From Microbacterium sufflavum (GTDB taxonomy: Bacteria > Actinomycetota > Actinomycetes > Actinomycetales > Microbacteriaceae), in the NCBI RefSeq assembly GCF_023091155.1, contig NZ_JAHWXK010000001.1:2790001-2854000 (forward strand): a stretch of 64,000 bases of DNA, written 5' to 3'. Numbering within the stretch: position 1 is the first letter of the stretch; the number at the start of each line of letters is the position of its first letter. Both the position numbers and the translations under genes were made by a program. Shown in pieces: positions 16,016 through 28,575 of the stretch. The notes beneath the pieces are model-generated. The model had not been told where the DNA came from. It ran no database searches and worked only from the letters and a program-made list of their open reading frames with translations.

Positions 16016-16025
16016 GACGTACCCT
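15997..16025 (+). promoter_or_regulatory. bkd operon promoter
   Basis: TTGAGC (-35), 17 nt, then TACCCT (-10, 16020-16025). The predicted start near 16032 leaves a leader of about 66 nt with GAGGAGG before the ATG at 16099. Confidence 0.5.
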
Positions 16026-16098
16026 CAGACCATGCCGGTGATGACGCCGGCACCGTTGCGCGAAGCCCCACGAGGGCCGCCGGACGAGGAGGACGACG

Positions 16099-17214
16099 AT
16101 GTCACCGCAGGCCACACCGATCGCAGACACCGCCCAGGATCTGGAACTCTCGGAGCGCCTTCTCGCCCCGGACGGGTCCCGCGTTCCGAACCCGCGCCTC
16201 GACCCGTTCGTCGTGGACGTGGACGCCGCGCAACTCCGCGCGCTCCACCGCGACATGGTCGTACTCCGTCGCATCGACGCGGAGGGCGTGGCGCTGCAGC
16301 GTCAGGGCCAGCTCGGACTGTGGGCGCCGTGTCAGGGCCAGGAGGCGACGCAGATCGGCACCGCCCGAGCTCTCGACCCCCGCGACTTCGTGTTCCCCAG
16401 CTACCGTGAGACCGGCGTGATCTACGCGCGCGGCGCCCAGCCGGGCGATTACGTGCGCATGTGGCGCGGGGAGGAGGGGGCGGCGTACGACCCCGCGGCT
16501 CTCGGTGTCGCGCCGCTGCAGATCATCATCGGCGCGCAGACGCTCCACGCCGTCGGCTACGCACTGGGGATCCAGTATGAGAAGGCGGCGGAAGTGGCGG
16601 TCACCTATTTCGGGGACGGTGCGACGAGTCAGGGTGACGTGAACGAGGCGATGATCTTCGCCGCCTCGTACCAGGCCCCCGTCGTGTTCGTCTGTCAGAA
16701 CAACCACTGGGCGATCTCGGAGCCGGTCGCCGTGCAGTCCCAGTACCCGATCGCGGGACGCGCGCCCGGATTCGGGATCCCCAGCCTGCGGGTCGACGGC
16801 AACGACGTGCTCGCGTGCCTGGCGGCGATGCGGTGGGCCCTCGACCATGCGCGTTCCGGCCGTGGACCCGCGTACATCGAGGCCGTGACCTACCGCATGG
16901 GCCCGCACACCACCGCGGACGACCCCACCCGGTACCGCGACGACGCGGAGCTGGAGGCCTGGCGTCGGCGGGATCCGATCGCTCGGCTGGAGGCGTACCT
17001 GCGCCGTGTGGGGGAGTTCGACGACGACCACGTGGCGGACACGCAGGCGGCGGCTGACGCGGTGGCGAAGGAGATGCGGGCGGCCTGTCTCGGAATGGTC
17101 ACGCGTCCGCCGCTGGCCGTGTTCGACGGCGTGTACGCCGAGCCGCACACGGGGCTGGAGCGTCAGCGCGACGAATACGCCGCGTATCTCGCGTCGTTCG
17201 AGAGCGAGGTGTGA
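16099..17214 (+). CDS. bkdA: Branched-chain 2-oxoacid dehydrogenase E1 alpha subunit
   Basis: A 371-residue thiamine-diphosphate subunit of the complex that decarboxylates the keto acids of leucine, isoleucine and valine. The ThDP/Mg motif GDG (172-174) runs to NN (201-202) in the canonical GDGATSQGD...VCQNNHWAIS. The phosphorylation-loop region YRMGPHTTADDPTRYR is typical of BCKDH/PDH alpha. RBS GAGGAGG. The stop is followed by one base and the E1 beta ATG. A PDH role is possible from sequence alone, but the leucine-catabolism neighbours favour BCKDH. Confidence 0.93.
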   Translation: MSPQATPIADTAQDLELSERLLAPDGSRVPNPRLDPFVVDVDAAQLRALHRDMVVLRRIDAEGVALQRQGQLGLWAPCQGQEATQIGTARALDPRDFVFPSYRETGVIYARGAQPGDYVRMWRGEEGAAYDPAALGVAPLQIIIGAQTLHAVGYALGIQYEKAAEVAVTYFGDGATSQGDVNEAMIFAASYQAPVVFVCQNNHWAISEPVAVQSQYPIAGRAPGFGIPSLRVDGNDVLACLAAMRWALDHARSGRGPAYIEAVTYRMGPHTTADDPTRYRDDAELEAWRRRDPIARLEAYLRRVGEFDDDHVADTQAAADAVAKEMRAACLGMVTRPPLAVFDGVYAEPHTGLERQRDEYAAYLASFESEV

Positions 17215-17215
17215 C

Positions 17216-18226
17216 ATGACCCAGCTCACGCTCGGCAAGGCCCTCGGCGCCGGACTGCGCCAGGCCATGCGCGACGACGACCGGGTCGTGCTCCTCGGCG
17301 AGGACATCGGCAAGCTCGGAGGGGTGTTCCGCATCACCGATGGACTGCTCGACGAGTTCGGCGCCGCGCGCGTGATCGACACCCCGCTCGCCGAGTCGGG
17401 CATCGTCGGCACGGCGGTCGGGCTCGCGTTCCGCGGCTACCGCCCGGTGGTCGAGATCCAGTTCGACGGCTTCGTGTACCCGGCATTCGATCAGATCGTG
17501 TCGCAGGTGGCGAAGCTGCACTATCGGACTCAGGGCCGGGTGAAGATGCCCCTCACGATCCGCATCCCGTGGGCCGGAGGCATCGGAGCCGCGGAGCACC
17601 ACTCCGAGTCGCCGGAGGCCTACTTCGCGCACACCGCGGGGCTGCGCGTCGTCGCGGTGTCGAACCCGGAGGACGCGTACCGCAGCCTGCGCCAGGCGAT
17701 CGCCTCGGACGACCCTGTCGTCTTCTTCGAGCCCAAGCGCCTCTACCACCACAAGGGCGAGGTCGACCTGGAGGCACCGCTCGCCGACGCGCCGCCGATG
17801 GGACTCGCCCGTGTCGTCCGTGCGGGCACGGACGCGACGGTGATCGCCTACGGTGCGATGGTGACGACGGCGCTGCAGGCCGCCGACGCCGCTGAAGACG
17901 AGGGGCTGTCGTTGGAGGTCGTCGATCTCCGCTCGCTCTCGCCCGTGGACTACGACTCGGTCGCCGCCTCGGTGCGCAAGACGGGCCGGGTCGTGGTCGC
18001 GCACGAAGCCTCCAGGGAAGCCGGGCTCGGTGCCGAGGTCATCGCCAGCATCACCGAGCGCTGCTTCGAGTACCTCGAGCACGCGCCGCTGCGCGTGACC
18101 GGACACGACGTGCCGTATCCGCCCGCGAAGCTCGAGAAGTACCATCTGCCCGACCTCGACCGCATCCTCGACGCTGTCGATCGCGTGATGGACCGCCCGA
18201 ACAGCCTGACGGGAGCGGACGCATGA
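17216..18226 (+). CDS. bkdB: Branched-chain 2-oxoacid dehydrogenase E1 beta subunit
   Basis: A 336-residue partner of E1 alpha that forms the alpha2beta2 ThDP-enzyme. It contains the acidic ThDP-activating motif VLLGEDIGKLGGVFR and the DTPLAESGIVGTAVGLAFRG and EIQFDGFVYPAFDQI blocks, plus the transketolase C-terminal domain (VVAHEASREAGLGAEVIASI). Its ATG is one base after the E1 alpha stop, and its own stop overlaps the E2 start (ATGA), so the three subunits are co-translated in stoichiometry. Confidence 0.94.
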   Translation: MTQLTLGKALGAGLRQAMRDDDRVVLLGEDIGKLGGVFRITDGLLDEFGAARVIDTPLAESGIVGTAVGLAFRGYRPVVEIQFDGFVYPAFDQIVSQVAKLHYRTQGRVKMPLTIRIPWAGGIGAAEHHSESPEAYFAHTAGLRVVAVSNPEDAYRSLRQAIASDDPVVFFEPKRLYHHKGEVDLEAPLADAPPMGLARVVRAGTDATVIAYGAMVTTALQAADAAEDEGLSLEVVDLRSLSPVDYDSVAASVRKTGRVVVAHEASREAGLGAEVIASITERCFEYLEHAPLRVTGHDVPYPPAKLEKYHLPDLDRILDAVDRVMDRPNSLTGADA

Positions 18227-19593
18227 TCGCCGAGTTCCGTCTGCCCGACCTGGGGGAAGGGCTCACCGAGGCGGAGGTCGTGCAGTGGCTCGTCTCGCCC
18301 GGCGAGAAGGTGGCGCTGAACCAGACCCTCGCCGAGGTCGAGACCGCGAAGGCCGTGGTGGAACTGCCCTCGCCCTACGAGGGCACCGTGTCCAGCCTGC
18401 ATGCCGAGGCGGGCGAGACCGTGGCGGTGGGGGCACCGCTCATCGCCTTCGACGTCGCCGGTGAGGAACCGCAGACTCCGACCCCCGCGATCGAGGGTGC
18501 CGAGGCCGAAGGCAGCGAGAAGACGCAGCCGAACCTCGTCGGCTACGGTGCTGCTCCCACGACGGCGGGCCGGCCCGCGCGGCGTGCCCGTCGGATCGGT
18601 GGCGCGAGTCCGGCGGCGGACACCGCGGTCCTGGAGGCGGCTCCCCACGACGCCTCGCCCTCGGCGTCCGTGGAGACCGTGATCGAACGGCCGCGCTCGA
18701 CGCCGCCCGTGCGGGCGCACGCGAAGCGCCTCGGCGTCGACCTGGTGCTGGTCGCGGCGGAGGTCGGCGACCGGCTGATCACACGTCAGGATGTCGACGC
18801 GTACGCCGAGCGGCTCGCGGCCCGCTCGGACGCGACGCGCACGCCCGCGCCCGTGCCGGGGAGCGCCGCTCGTCCGACCGGCCACCAGCCCGACCGCGAG
18901 ACCCGCATCCCGATCCGGGGAGTGCGCAAGCACACCGCGGCGGCGATGGTGCAGAGCGCGTTCACGGCGCCGCACGTCACCGTGTTCCATACGGTCGACG
19001 TCACCGCGACGATGGACCTGCTGGCACGACTGCGCGAGGACCGCGCACTCAGTGGCCACCGGATCGGTCCGCTCGCCGTCGTCGCGAAGGCGGTGTGCCT
19101 TGCCCTCGGCGGGGCGCCGGGCCTGAACGCGCGGTGGGATGAGGAGGCGGGCGAGATCGTCCAGTACGGCTACGTCGACCTCGGGATCGCCGCGGCGACC
19201 GAGCGGGGCCTGATCGTGCCGATGATCCGCGATGCGGAGCGGATGACCCTGGTGGAACTCGCGGATGCCATCGCGGCGCTCGCAGAGACAGCTCGCGCGG
19301 GCAAGACGTCGCCCGCGGAGCTGTCCGGCGGCACGTTCTCGATCTCGAACATCGGAGTGTTCGGCGTGGATGCCGGGACGCCGATCCTGCCGCCGGGTCA
19401 GTCGGGCATCCTCGCGGTCGGTGCGGTCAGGCGGCAGCCGTGGGAACACGCCGGAGAGATCGCGCTGCGTCAGGTGATGACGCTGAGCCTCTCGTTCGAC
19501 CACCGGATTGTGGACGGCGCGGAGGGCGCCGCGTTCCTGAAGGCCGTGGCCGACGTGCTCGAGGAGCCCGGCAGGGCGATGCTGCTCAGATGA
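18223..19593 (+). CDS. bkdC: Dihydrolipoamide acyltransferase E2 of the branched-chain complex
   Basis: A 456-residue core subunit that transfers the acyl group to CoA. It has a single lipoyl domain (3-78) with lipoyl Lys43 in VETAKAVVE, a linker rich in Ala/Glu/Pro, a peripheral-subunit-binding domain (about 163-198: VRAHAKRLGVDL...ITRQDVDAY) and a catalytic domain from about 225. The latter ends SFDHRIVDGAEGA with His427 and Asp431. No E3 (dihydrolipoamide dehydrogenase) gene lies in the window, so E3 must be supplied elsewhere. The last 8 bases overlap the convergent TetR gene. Confidence 0.94.
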   Translation: MIAEFRLPDLGEGLTEAEVVQWLVSPGEKVALNQTLAEVETAKAVVELPSPYEGTVSSLHAEAGETVAVGAPLIAFDVAGEEPQTPTPAIEGAEAEGSEKTQPNLVGYGAAPTTAGRPARRARRIGGASPAADTAVLEAAPHDASPSASVETVIERPRSTPPVRAHAKRLGVDLVLVAAEVGDRLITRQDVDAYAERLAARSDATRTPAPVPGSAARPTGHQPDRETRIPIRGVRKHTAAAMVQSAFTAPHVTVFHTVDVTATMDLLARLREDRALSGHRIGPLAVVAKAVCLALGGAPGLNARWDEEAGEIVQYGYVDLGIAAATERGLIVPMIRDAERMTLVELADAIAALAETARAGKTSPAELSGGTFSISNIGVFGVDAGTPILPPGQSGILAVGAVRRQPWEHAGEIALRQVMTLSLSFDHRIVDGAEGAAFLKAVADVLEEPGRAMLLR

Positions 19594-20188
19594 GGGCGCG
19601 CAGCGCCGCCTCCGCCATCGTGACCAGTACGGTCGCGGTGGCGGAGTGCCGCCTCGTCGCGGCTCGCGTGCTGTGGGGCGTCGAGTTGATCAGCCCGAAG
19701 CACGCCTGGACGCGCAGCCGGAGTTCGTCGCGGGCGACGTCGTCGCGGGGATCGATCGCGGCGAGCGCGTCCATCCAGAGCTCGATGTAGGCACGCTGGA
19801 GCCGGCGGACCTCGGCGCGGTCGGCGTCGGCCAGATGCGCGACGTCGCGGTCCTGCACCTGGATGACCTCGGCGTTGCCGAGCGCGAAGTCCACGTGGAA
19901 CCGGATGAGTGCGCGCATGCGCTCCTGAGGGTCGGCGGCGGACACCGCCACGCGGTCACCCCCGTCGACCAGGTCGTGGCTGACCTTCACGAGCACGGCG
20001 CCGAGCAGGGCCTGTTTTCCCGCGAAGTGTCGGTAGACGGCGGGGCCGGAGACGCCGACCGCTGCGCCGATCTCCTCGAGGCTCACGCCGGTGTAGCCGC
20101 GGTCGGCGAACAGCCGGGCGGCCGCGTGCAGCAGCGCGTCGGACCGCTCTGCTTTCGCGCGGTCCCTGGCGGTGAGCGGGCTTGTCAT
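19586..20188 (-). CDS. TetR-family regulator of the leucine-catabolism operon
   Basis: A 200-residue TetR/AcrR protein. The N-terminal DNA-binding domain (about 10-58) has the helix-turn-helix SLEEIGAAVGVSGPAVYRHFAGKQALL, and an all-helical ligand domain follows. It diverges from the accD-accA-acyl-CoA dehydrogenase operon, as the mycobacterial TetR genes near accD1 do. Two copies of a GTTA...TAAC palindrome lie in the 112-bp gap, one of them 3 nt from its own start. This suggests autorepression plus operon repression with an acyl-CoA-type inducer, which is an inference. Confidence 0.9.
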   Translation of the reverse strand: MTSPLTARDRAKAERSDALLHAAARLFADRGYTGVSLEEIGAAVGVSGPAVYRHFAGKQALLGAVLVKVSHDLVDGGDRVAVSAADPQERMRALIRFHVDFALGNAEVIQVQDRDVAHLADADRAEVRRLQRAYIELWMDALAAIDPRDDVARDELRLRVQACFGLINSTPHSTRAATRRHSATATVLVTMAEAALRALI

Positions 20189-20191
20189 CTC

Positions 20192-20209
20192 AGTTAATCC
20201 TCGCTAACC
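20192..20209. promoter_or_regulatory. TetR operator 1 (degenerate copy)
   Basis: AGTTAATC-CT-CGCTAACC, an imperfect version of operator 2 with the conserved outer GTTA and TAAC. It begins 3 bp upstream of the TetR start codon and would block that gene. Its centre is 28 bp from that of operator 2. Confidence 0.6.
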
Positions 20210-20219
20210 TGAATCATCG

Positions 20220-20237
20220 GGTTAGTGAACACTAACC
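20220..20237. promoter_or_regulatory. TetR operator 2 (perfect palindrome)
   Basis: GGTTAGTG-AA-CACTAACC, a perfect 8-2-8 inverted repeat typical of TetR sites. It lies between the divergent TetR and acyl-CoA carboxylase genes, immediately before a GAGAAT -10-like box for the accD direction. Confidence 0.75.
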
Positions 20238-20300
20238 GAGAATGCGTGCACCGCGCCAGGGCAGTCCGTGGCGCGGTCGTGGGTCGAGGAGGACATCACG

Positions 20301-21854
<1,554 letters not shown>

Positions 21855-21859
21855 GCCCC

Positions 21860-23781
<1,922 letters not shown>

Positions 23782-23785
<4 letters not shown>

Positions 23786-24933
23786 TCGAGAGCCTGACCG
23801 ACGAGGAGCGCGAGCTCGCGGGGATGGTGCGGGAGTTCGCCGACACCGTGGTCGCCCCGCAGTCCTACGAGGCCGACCGCACGCACACGCTCTCGATGGA
23901 CGTGGTTGCGCAGATGGGCGAGCTCGGGCTGTTCGGCCTTCCCTTCCCCGAGGAGTACGGGGGACAGGGCGGCGACTATATGGCGCTCGGCATCGCGATC
24001 GAGGCGCTGGGCCGGGTCGACCAGTCCATCGCGATCACGTTGGAGGCGGGGGTCAGCCTGGGCGCGATGCCGATCTACCGGTTCGGCTCGGAGGAGCAGA
24101 AGCGCGAACTGCTGCCTGACCTGCTCGCCGGACGCGCTCTCGCCGGGTTCGGGCTGACGGAGCCGGAGGCGGGAAGCGACGCCGGCGCCACGCGCACCAC
24201 GGCACGGCTCGACGGCGATGACTGGGTGATCGACGGCTCCAAGCAGTTCATCACCAACTCCGGCACGCCGATCACGCGCTTCGTGACGGTGACCGCCGTG
24301 ACCGGTGCGAACGAGGGACGCAAGGAGATCTCGACGATCATCGTGCCCAACGGCACCCCGGGGTTCACGGTCGAGCCGCCCTACGACAAGGTCGGCTGGA
24401 ACGCCTCGGACACCCACCCGCTCACGTTCGACGGGGCGAGGGTACCCGCCGGCAACCTGCTGGGGGCGCGTGGCAGCGGGTTCCGCAACTTCCTGAGCAT
24501 CCTCGACGAGGGTCGCATCGCGATCGCCGCCCTCTCCACCGGTGCGGCCGAGGGGTGCCTGGAGGCGGCGGTCGCCTACGCGAAGAGTCGCACGATCTTC
24601 GGCAGCGCGCTCAGCACCCGGCAGAACGCCCAGTTCACGCTCGCCCGCATGCGTGCGCGCGTGCACACCGCGCGACTCGCGTGGCACCATGCCGCCCGGT
24701 TGCGCGACGCGGGCTCCCCGTTCGCGGAGGCCGCGGCGATCGCGAAGCTCGTGGCGGGAGAGGCCGCGATGGACAACGCGCGGGATGCGACGCAGATCTT
24801 CGGCGGCAACGGCTTCATGAACGAGTTCCCCGTGGCACGCCACTACCGCGACTCCAAGATCCTCGAGATCGGCGAGGGCACGACGGAGGTCCAGCTGCTG
24901 GTGATCGCCAGGGCCCTGGGGCTCGCCGGGTAG
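23782..24933 (+). CDS. fadE19: Acyl-CoA dehydrogenase (FadE19-like, probable isovaleryl-CoA dehydrogenase)
   Basis: A 383-residue FAD enzyme that desaturates an acyl-CoA. The canonical blocks are GFGLTEPEAGSDAGAT, the substrate loop ITNSGTPITRF, and IFGGNGFMNEFPVARHYRDSKI near the C-terminus. The operon position between biotin carboxylase and MaoC genes matches mycobacterial fadE19, so isovaleryl-CoA to 3-methylcrotonyl-CoA is the likely reaction. The catalytic base appears to be Glu365 in IGEGTTE, the short-chain position. The glutamate position used by mammalian isovaleryl-CoA dehydrogenase reads DEGR here, with Gly. It overlaps accA1 by four bases. Confidence 0.9.
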
Positions 24934-24936
24934 CGT
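24931..24936 (+). promoter_or_regulatory. Possible internal -10 box within leucine operon
   Basis: TAGCGT, 6 nt before ATG 24943; its TAG is also the stop codon of the acyl-CoA dehydrogenase. An internal leaderless start for the MaoC-citE pair is possible in addition to read-through. Confidence 0.4.
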
Positions 24937-24942
24937 GGAGGG

Positions 24943-25428
24943 ATGAGCATGCGCGACATCGAGCAGCGCGGACTGTACTTCGAGGAGTTCGACACGGGCG
25001 TGCGGTACCTGCATCGACCGGGGCGCACGGCGACCGAGGCCGACAACGTGCTCTTCACGACGCTCACCATGAACACGCAGGCGCTGCACCTCGACGCCGC
25101 CTTCGCCGACGCCAGCGAGCCGTTCCACGCGCGACTGATCAACTCGATGTGGACCCTGTCCACGATGGTCGGGACCTCGGTGGCGCAGCTCACGCAGGGC
25201 ACGCTCGTGGCGCAGCTCGGCATGGGCGACATCGCGTTCCCGCACCCGCTTTTCGCGGGCGACACCCTCACCACGGAGACCGTCGTGGAGGAGAAGCGCC
25301 TGTCATCCTCCCGCCCGGGGACGGGGGTCGTGCGGCTCGCGCACACGGGGCGGAACCAGGACGGCACCGTGGTCGCCACGGCCACGCGCACGGTGCTGAT
25401 CCGCTGCCGCCCGGAGGCGTCCGCATGA
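24943..25428 (+). CDS. MaoC-like hot-dog hydratase
   Basis: A 161-residue single hot-dog-fold hydratase of the MaoC family, the counterpart of mycobacterial Rv2499c between fadE19 and citE. Recognisable are FEEFDTGVRYLHRPGRTATEAD, the active-site-like MNTQALHLDAAF and LFAGDTLTTETVV. In the leucine route an enoyl-CoA hydratase is needed for 3-methylglutaconyl-CoA to HMG-CoA. No crotonase-type hydratase is present here, so this protein is the natural candidate, an inference. Its stop overlaps the citE ATG. Start ATG 24943; ATG 24949 is an alternative. Confidence 0.88.
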   Translation: MSMRDIEQRGLYFEEFDTGVRYLHRPGRTATEADNVLFTTLTMNTQALHLDAAFADASEPFHARLINSMWTLSTMVGTSVAQLTQGTLVAQLGMGDIAFPHPLFAGDTLTTETVVEEKRLSSSRPGTGVVRLAHTGRNQDGTVVATATRTVLIRCRPEASA

Positions 25429-26231
25429 GCCTCGACCTCGGCCCCGCGCTGCTGTTCTGCCCGGCGGATCGCCCGGAGCGCTTCGCGAAGGCGCTCGACC
25501 GCGCCGACGCGGTCATCCTCGACCTGGAGGACGCGGTGCTTCCGGCGGCGAAGGCCGAGGCCAGAGCGAACGTGCGATCGGCCGCGCTCGACCCGGCGCG
25601 CGTGATCGTGCGGGTGAACGCGCCGAGCTCCGGCGAGTTCGACGCCGACCTCGCCGCCCTGGCGGAGACGGGCTTCCGGACGGTCATGGTCGCGAAGAGC
25701 GAGAGTGCGTCCGATCTCGACGGTCTCGGCGACGCGTACGACCTGATCGCGCTGTGCGAGACGGCGCGCGGTGTCCACGCGGCGCCCGACATCGCGGCGC
25801 ACCCGCGGGTGGTCGCTCTGATGTGGGGAGCGGAGGATCTGGTCGCCTCACTCGGCGGCACGTCCTCGCGGACCGCGGCCGGCCTCTACCGCGACGTCGC
25901 CCGCTACGCCCGCTCGCGCGTGCTGCTGGAGGCGGGCGCGCACGGCAAGGCAGCCATCGATGCCGTGCACGTCGACATCGGCGACCTGGAAGGGCTGCAG
26001 CAGGAGGCCGCCGACGCTGCGGCATCCGGCTTCCGCGCCACGGCGTGCATCCACCCGAGCCAGGTGCCCATCGTGCGAGAGGCCTACCGTCCCGACGCCG
26101 AGACCGTCGCGTGGGCGAGGGCCGTGCTGGAGGCGGCCGCCACGGAGCGCGGTGTCTTCCGGTTCGACGGTCGCATGGTGGACGAGCCCGTGCTCCGGCA
26201 CGCGCGCTTCGTGGTCTCCCGCGCCCGCTGA
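25425..26231 (+). CDS. citE: CitE-like beta-hydroxyacyl-CoA lyase
   Basis: A 268-residue HpcH/HpaI TIM-barrel lyase. The motifs are ILDLEDAVLPAAKAEAR (metal/CoA-binding, Glu35/Asp36), VIVRVNAP, ALCETARGV and MWGAEDLVASLGG, and the C-terminus ATACIHPSQVPIV is typical. Its mycobacterial homologue in the same operon (Rv2498c) is known as a bifunctional lyase acting on HMG-CoA-type and citramalyl-CoA substrates, serving leucine catabolism and itaconate breakdown. The homologous position makes the same role likely here. It ends the operon; a 50-nt gap with no clear terminator follows before the convergent phosphatase gene. Confidence 0.9.
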   Translation: MSLDLGPALLFCPADRPERFAKALDRADAVILDLEDAVLPAAKAEARANVRSAALDPARVIVRVNAPSSGEFDADLAALAETGFRTVMVAKSESASDLDGLGDAYDLIALCETARGVHAAPDIAAHPRVVALMWGAEDLVASLGGTSSRTAAGLYRDVARYARSRVLLEAGAHGKAAIDAVHVDIGDLEGLQQEAADAAASGFRATACIHPSQVPIVREAYRPDAETVAWARAVLEAAATERGVFRFDGRMVDEPVLRHARFVVSRAR

Positions 26232-26281
26232 GGCCGCATCATCCGCCGCGTCATCCACCGCGCGACAGGAGCGCCGGGGCG

Positions 26282-26865
26282 TCAGAGCACGGGCGACTCG
26301 TCGAGCAGTCGCAGGTACCCCGGCGCCGCGACGAAGCGGTGCGCGGAGCCGTTGCCCAGCACGGTGCCCTCGCGGGGGAGCGTGCCGCCGGAGACGTGAT
26401 CGATCACGGCGCGGATCACCCCGCCGTGCGTGACCACGAGCACCGACTCCGCCTGCGGGGCCGAACGCCGTCGCGCCTCCCTGGCGATGCGGTGCAGGGC
26501 CGCGATCGCCCTCACCCCGACGTCGGGCAGCGACTCGGCGCCGGGAACTTCCGCGTGCCAGTCGCCGTACGTCGAGATGTAGTCGGGGACCAGGAGTCCC
26601 TCGCCCTCGCCGAACTCCCGCTCGCGCAGGTCGGGGACGACACCGGCGATGTCGAGCCCGAGACGCTGCGCGATGATCTCCGCGGTCTCCCTGGCGCGGG
26701 AGAGCGGGCTCGTGTACACGGCGTGGTGCGCGGTCCCGGCGAGCTTCTCGGCGGCCCAGCGTGCGTCCTCGCGCCCGGTGTCGTTGAGGGGGATGTCGGT
26801 GGAGCCCTGGATGCGCCTCGCGAGGTTCCAGTCGGTCTGTCCGTGGCGGATGAGGGTGAGGTGGG

Positions 26866-26869
<4 letters not shown>
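26282..26869 (-). CDS. Histidine phosphatase family protein (phosphoglycerate-mutase-like)
   Basis: A 195-residue enzyme with the N-terminal phospho-histidine motif LIRHGQTDWN, the arginine in SPLSRARETAE, Glu in LREREFGEGEG and the second His in VVTHGGVIR. The group includes alpha-ribazole phosphatases, acid phosphatases and phosphoglycerate mutases, so the substrate is not assignable. It starts with GTG overlapping the sirtuin stop (GTGA), so it forms a two-gene unit. Confidence 0.88.
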
Positions 26870-27705
<836 letters not shown>

Positions 27706-27758
27706 AGGACCTCCCCGTGCGAGTCTACGGCGCGGCGACGGGGCCGGTCTCGCGCTGG

Positions 27759-27764
27759 CAGAGT
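27759..27764 (+). promoter_or_regulatory. Possible -10 box of the SpoU methylase gene
   Basis: CAGAGT, 6 nt before ATG 27771, a variant of the TAGNNT box at its usual spacing. Confidence 0.3.
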
Positions 27765-27770
27765 GGAGGG

Positions 27771-28571
27771 ATGCACCTGACGTCCGTGACCGACCTCGAC
27801 GACCCGCGGCTCGACGACTACCGCGGGTTGACGGATACGGCGCTGCGGGCCGTCACCGAGCCGGCCGAGGGGCTCTACATCGCGGAGACGACGACGGTGA
27901 TCGAGCGCGCGGTGGCGGCCGGTCACCGCCCGCGCTCCGTGCTCGTCGCCGAACGTCGGGTCGAGGAGATGGCGCGTGTGCTCGGAGAGCTGCCGGTCCC
28001 GGTGCTGGTCGTTTCCGACGAACTGGCCGAACGCGTCACGGGCTACGCCGTGCACCGCGGAGCCCTCGCGTCGATGCAGCGCCCCGCCCTCGCCCCGGTC
28101 GCCGACGTGATCCGCGGGGCCCGGCTCGTTCTGATGCTGGAGGGGCTCGGTGACCACGCGAACGTGGGCGCCGCGTTCCGTGCGGCCGCCGGGCTGGGGG
28201 CCGACGCGGTGCTGGTCTCGGCGCGCTGTGCCGATCCGCTGTACCGCCGGAGCGTGCGGGTGAGCATGGGAACGGTGTTCCAGGTGCCGTGGACCCGCAT
28301 GGCCGACCTGGGTGAGGGGATGCGCGACCTCACCGCGCAGGGGTTCGACGTCGCCGCTCTCGCCCTCGACGACGGCGCGGTACCGCTGGATGTCTACGCT
28401 GCGGAGCGCCCGGAGCGGGTCGCCCTGCTGATGGGCTCGGAGGGGGACGGTCTGTCGCGGGAGGCCCTGGCTGCGGCGGACACCGTGGTGACGATCCCCA
28501 TGTCGGGCGGCGTCGACTCGCTCAACGTCGCTTCCGCCGCTGCCGTCGCGCTGTGGGTGCTGCAGAACTGA
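27771..28571 (+). CDS. SpoU/TrmH-family RNA 2'-O-methyltransferase
   Basis: A 266-residue SPOUT methyltransferase. The N-terminal substrate-binding domain is about 1-95. The C-terminal trefoil-knot domain carries LEGLGDHANVGAAFRAAAG, ALLMGSEGDGLS and IPMSGGVDSLNVASAAAVAL, the three conserved SpoU motifs. It transfers methyl from S-adenosylmethionine to a ribose of rRNA or tRNA; the exact nucleotide cannot be deduced. GTGGAGGG precedes the ATG. It diverges from the sirtuin gene by 65 bp and is 4 bp from the convergent SGNH gene. Confidence 0.92.
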   Translation: MHLTSVTDLDDPRLDDYRGLTDTALRAVTEPAEGLYIAETTTVIERAVAAGHRPRSVLVAERRVEEMARVLGELPVPVLVVSDELAERVTGYAVHRGALASMQRPALAPVADVIRGARLVLMLEGLGDHANVGAAFRAAAGLGADAVLVSARCADPLYRRSVRVSMGTVFQVPWTRMADLGEGMRDLTAQGFDVAALALDDGAVPLDVYAAERPERVALLMGSEGDGLSREALAAADTVVTIPMSGGVDSLNVASAAAVALWVLQN

Positions 28572-28575
28572 CCGA

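Noticed and set aside
16099..19593. Pyruvate dehydrogenase instead of branched-chain dehydrogenase.
   Set aside because: E1 alpha/beta type alone is compatible with PDH, but actinobacteria mostly use AceE-type E1 for pyruvate, and the adjacent leucine-degradation operon and Lrp gene favour BCKDH. Not fully excluded.
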